A DNA stretch of 15,856 nucleotides. Source: Pleurocapsa sp. MO_226.B13. Lineage in GTDB: Bacteria > Cyanobacteriota > Cyanobacteriia > Cyanobacteriales > Xenococcaceae. Under the pieces are notes generated by a model. That model was given only the letters and a program-made list of their open reading frames with translations. It did not search any database and had not been told where the DNA came from. Of the stretch, positions 14,621 to 15,856 are shown piece after piece (position 1 is the first letter of the stretch; the number at the start of each line of letters is the position of its first letter). Where the stretch lies: assembly GCA_030064795.1 (NCBI GenBank), contig JASJEI010000226.1, forward strand, positions 1-15,856, in the 5' to 3' direction. Both the position numbers and the translations under genes were made by a program.

Positions 14621-14740
14621 ATCAATATTTTGCTATTTTATGCAGATTCCTGCGATCGGATTTATCAAATTTGCGATCGAAATTAATTTGCATTAGTAAG
14701 GAAAAGATTCATATCAAAATCTTGCTATTTTATGCAAATT
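14618..14740. promoter_or_regulatory. 31-bp direct repeat, candidate AraC operator pair
   Basis: 14618-14648 and 14710-14740 match at 28 of 31 positions, start to start 92 bp, sharing the core TTGCTATTTTATGCA. TGCGATCG also occurs twice between them. Long, directly repeated sites in front of an AraC-family gene suggest autoregulation, and the near-helical multiple of 92 bp would allow contact by looping. Binding is inferred. Confidence 0.5.
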
Positions 14741-15748
14741 TTAGTCATAACTCAAAATATTTTTTTGTCACAGTATTTCAATTAAAAAATAAATAATTTA
14801 TAAAAAAATTTTTATTTGGAAGCAATTTTCGCTCAAATTGACTAGAATACTGAACTCCGATCGGCTGTTTAATGTCTTATCTCGACCACTTTTAATAAGT
14901 GGCAGGCGAGGAAAAAATTTCGATATTTCTAAGCAAGATAATGTTTATTTGTGCAAAAATTAGCAAGATCGTCGCCCACTATTATCGGTATATTTTGTTT
15001 AGCAAATAGATCTTGACAACTATTTACCTAGAAATAGCTGAGTAAGTGCTGTTCGATTGCAAATATTACTAAAGACAATTGCCGTTTCAATATTCTGCAA
15101 CCAGACACCACCATCAAAAACTCAAGATCGAGAGTTAAAAGCAGCAAAATCGAGATAATTGCCAGCTCGATCGAGCAGTCATCCTAAATCCGCTTGATCA
15201 AGGTCGCGATCGCGATTCTTTAGCTTCCCAGCCGTTTCCAACCTTAGCTGACGACTTAGAGAAAAGACAACATCTAACTTACTCATTGTTTTGGGTAATT
15301 GGTAGAAGCCAATGCTTTTAACTACCAGCGATTCTCATTGCGTTTAAGTACAAATGAGTACAAATTAAGGTCAAACATGAATCGTTAAAAATCCATTTTG
15401 GCGAGCGTTTCTTTGGCGATTAAAAATCACCAGAATTGTTATCCCTTTATACCCGAAGGGAGCGAATCTCACTCATAGTAGGTTTTTAACAAAGCAGTGA
15501 GTATACAATTTCATGTTTAACGAAAAATTAAGCTTTTTTCCCCCTGCTTCCTCTGGAGGGGCTGTCTTTGGAGGAAACCTCCAAAGTTTATACGCCCCGT
15601 CCTCCCCTGCCTCCCCTGCTCGTCTTAACCATTAAATGTAACTCGTCTACCCTTGTCAGAGGGAACGAATGGGGACACCGCTAGTAAGCTGTAATGCATC
15701 TAAAACGCATATTATAAAAATAGGAAATAGAATCAATAGTTGTGAGTA
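14741..15748. other. Gene-poor intergenic region
   Basis: AT-rich from 14741 to 14830, then mixed. It holds a hairpin at 14881-14910 (CTCG..CCACTT-TTAAT-AAGTGG..CGAG), a perfect 9-bp-stem hairpin at 15566-15586 (CTTTGGAGG-AAA and inverse), and CTCCCCTGC-type repeats at 15600-15622. An open plus-strand frame at 15139-15321 has no start codon. The last part, from about 15650, is probably the left end of the IS630-type element. No RNA gene was recognised. Confidence 0.5.
15139..15321 (+). pseudogene. Possible gene remnant, 60 codons without a start
   Basis: The frame gives protein-like sequence, for example ILNPLDQGRD, FPTLADDLEKRQHLTYS and LFWVIGRSQ, between two TAA codons. No ATG, GTG or TTG lies near its beginning. 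No family recognised; chance is a real alternative. Confidence 0.2.
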
Positions 15749-15856
15749 ATGCCAGTCAAAGGGTTTCTAAGTCAAGAGCAACAAAAAAAACTGCAAAAAA
15801 CGTTAAAAGAGCACGAACATCCAGAAATTAGAGAAAGAATCTTAATTTTACTATTG
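15749..15856 (+). CDS. IS630-type transposase, N-terminal start (runs off the window)
   Basis: The first 36 codons begin MPVKGFLSQEQQKKLQ and continue EHPEIRERILILLL. This is the opening of the helix-turn-helix part of cyanobacterial IS630-family transposases, which often have the first half as a separate frame. TGAG lies just upstream of the ATG. The catalytic part is beyond the window, so intactness cannot be judged. Confidence 0.75.
   Translation, partial: MPVKGFLSQEQQKKLQKTLKEHEHPEIRERILILLL

Noticed and set aside
15566..15586. Rho-independent terminator
   Set aside because: The stem is perfect but there is no T tract on either strand and no gene ends nearby, so it is listed only as a hairpin.

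Overview
The window looks like accessory chromosomal DNA from a cyanobacterium. GCGATCGC (HIP1) octamers are frequent, there are dispersed GTAGGGGCG palindromes and short heptamer-type tandem repeats of the kind common in filamentous and colonial cyanobacteria, and several proteins have a cyanobacterial character (NACHT-HEAT ATPase, Anbu protease, tandem AraC regulators, and IS1182, IS5 and IS630 transposases). No RNA gene or CRISPR array was recognised.

Bases 1-7008 are a graveyard of mobile elements between two beheaded host genes. At the left edge, on the minus strand, is the C-terminal part of a NACHT-type, HEAT-repeat signalling or defence ATPase, cut off on its 5' side by an IS1182-like element. 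That element (about 1396-3629) carries a full transposase gene and a divergent small gene of unknown function. A second copy of the same pair follows directly. Its transposase has lost 371 codons between two copies of a 10-bp sequence, yet its small gene is intact. Four 21-bp palindromes with one design (TTCGCG-type arms, 7-nt spacer) sit at the ends of the first unit and in both divergent promoter regions. Next comes a decayed IS5-type element (4703-6547). It is broken by stops and frameshifts, interrupted by an 80-bp MITE, and carries an in-frame palindromic insert. Its right end abuts the 3' half of a cation/Ca exchanger gene.

Bases 7021-11386 are ordinary host genes: a DUF39/HcyBio sulfur-metabolism protein, an AI-2E/PerM family membrane protein with a possibly self-masked ribosome binding site, a 65-aa membrane protein, a zinc-ribbon protein with a methionine-rich linker, and the proteasome-like protease Anbu. 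The last two are close and co-directional.

Bases 11511-14620 hold three paralogous AraC-family regulators in tandem on the minus strand, separated by palindromic repeats. A 31-bp direct repeat, 92 bp apart, lies at the front of the third gene and is a candidate operator. From 14621 to 15748 no gene with a start codon was found, only hairpins and one open frame that may be a gene remnant. The window ends in the first codons of an IS630-type transposase.

The most unusual feature is the two-gene IS1182-like unit: a transposase plus a divergent companion gene, with one palindrome motif reused at the termini and in the shared promoter.
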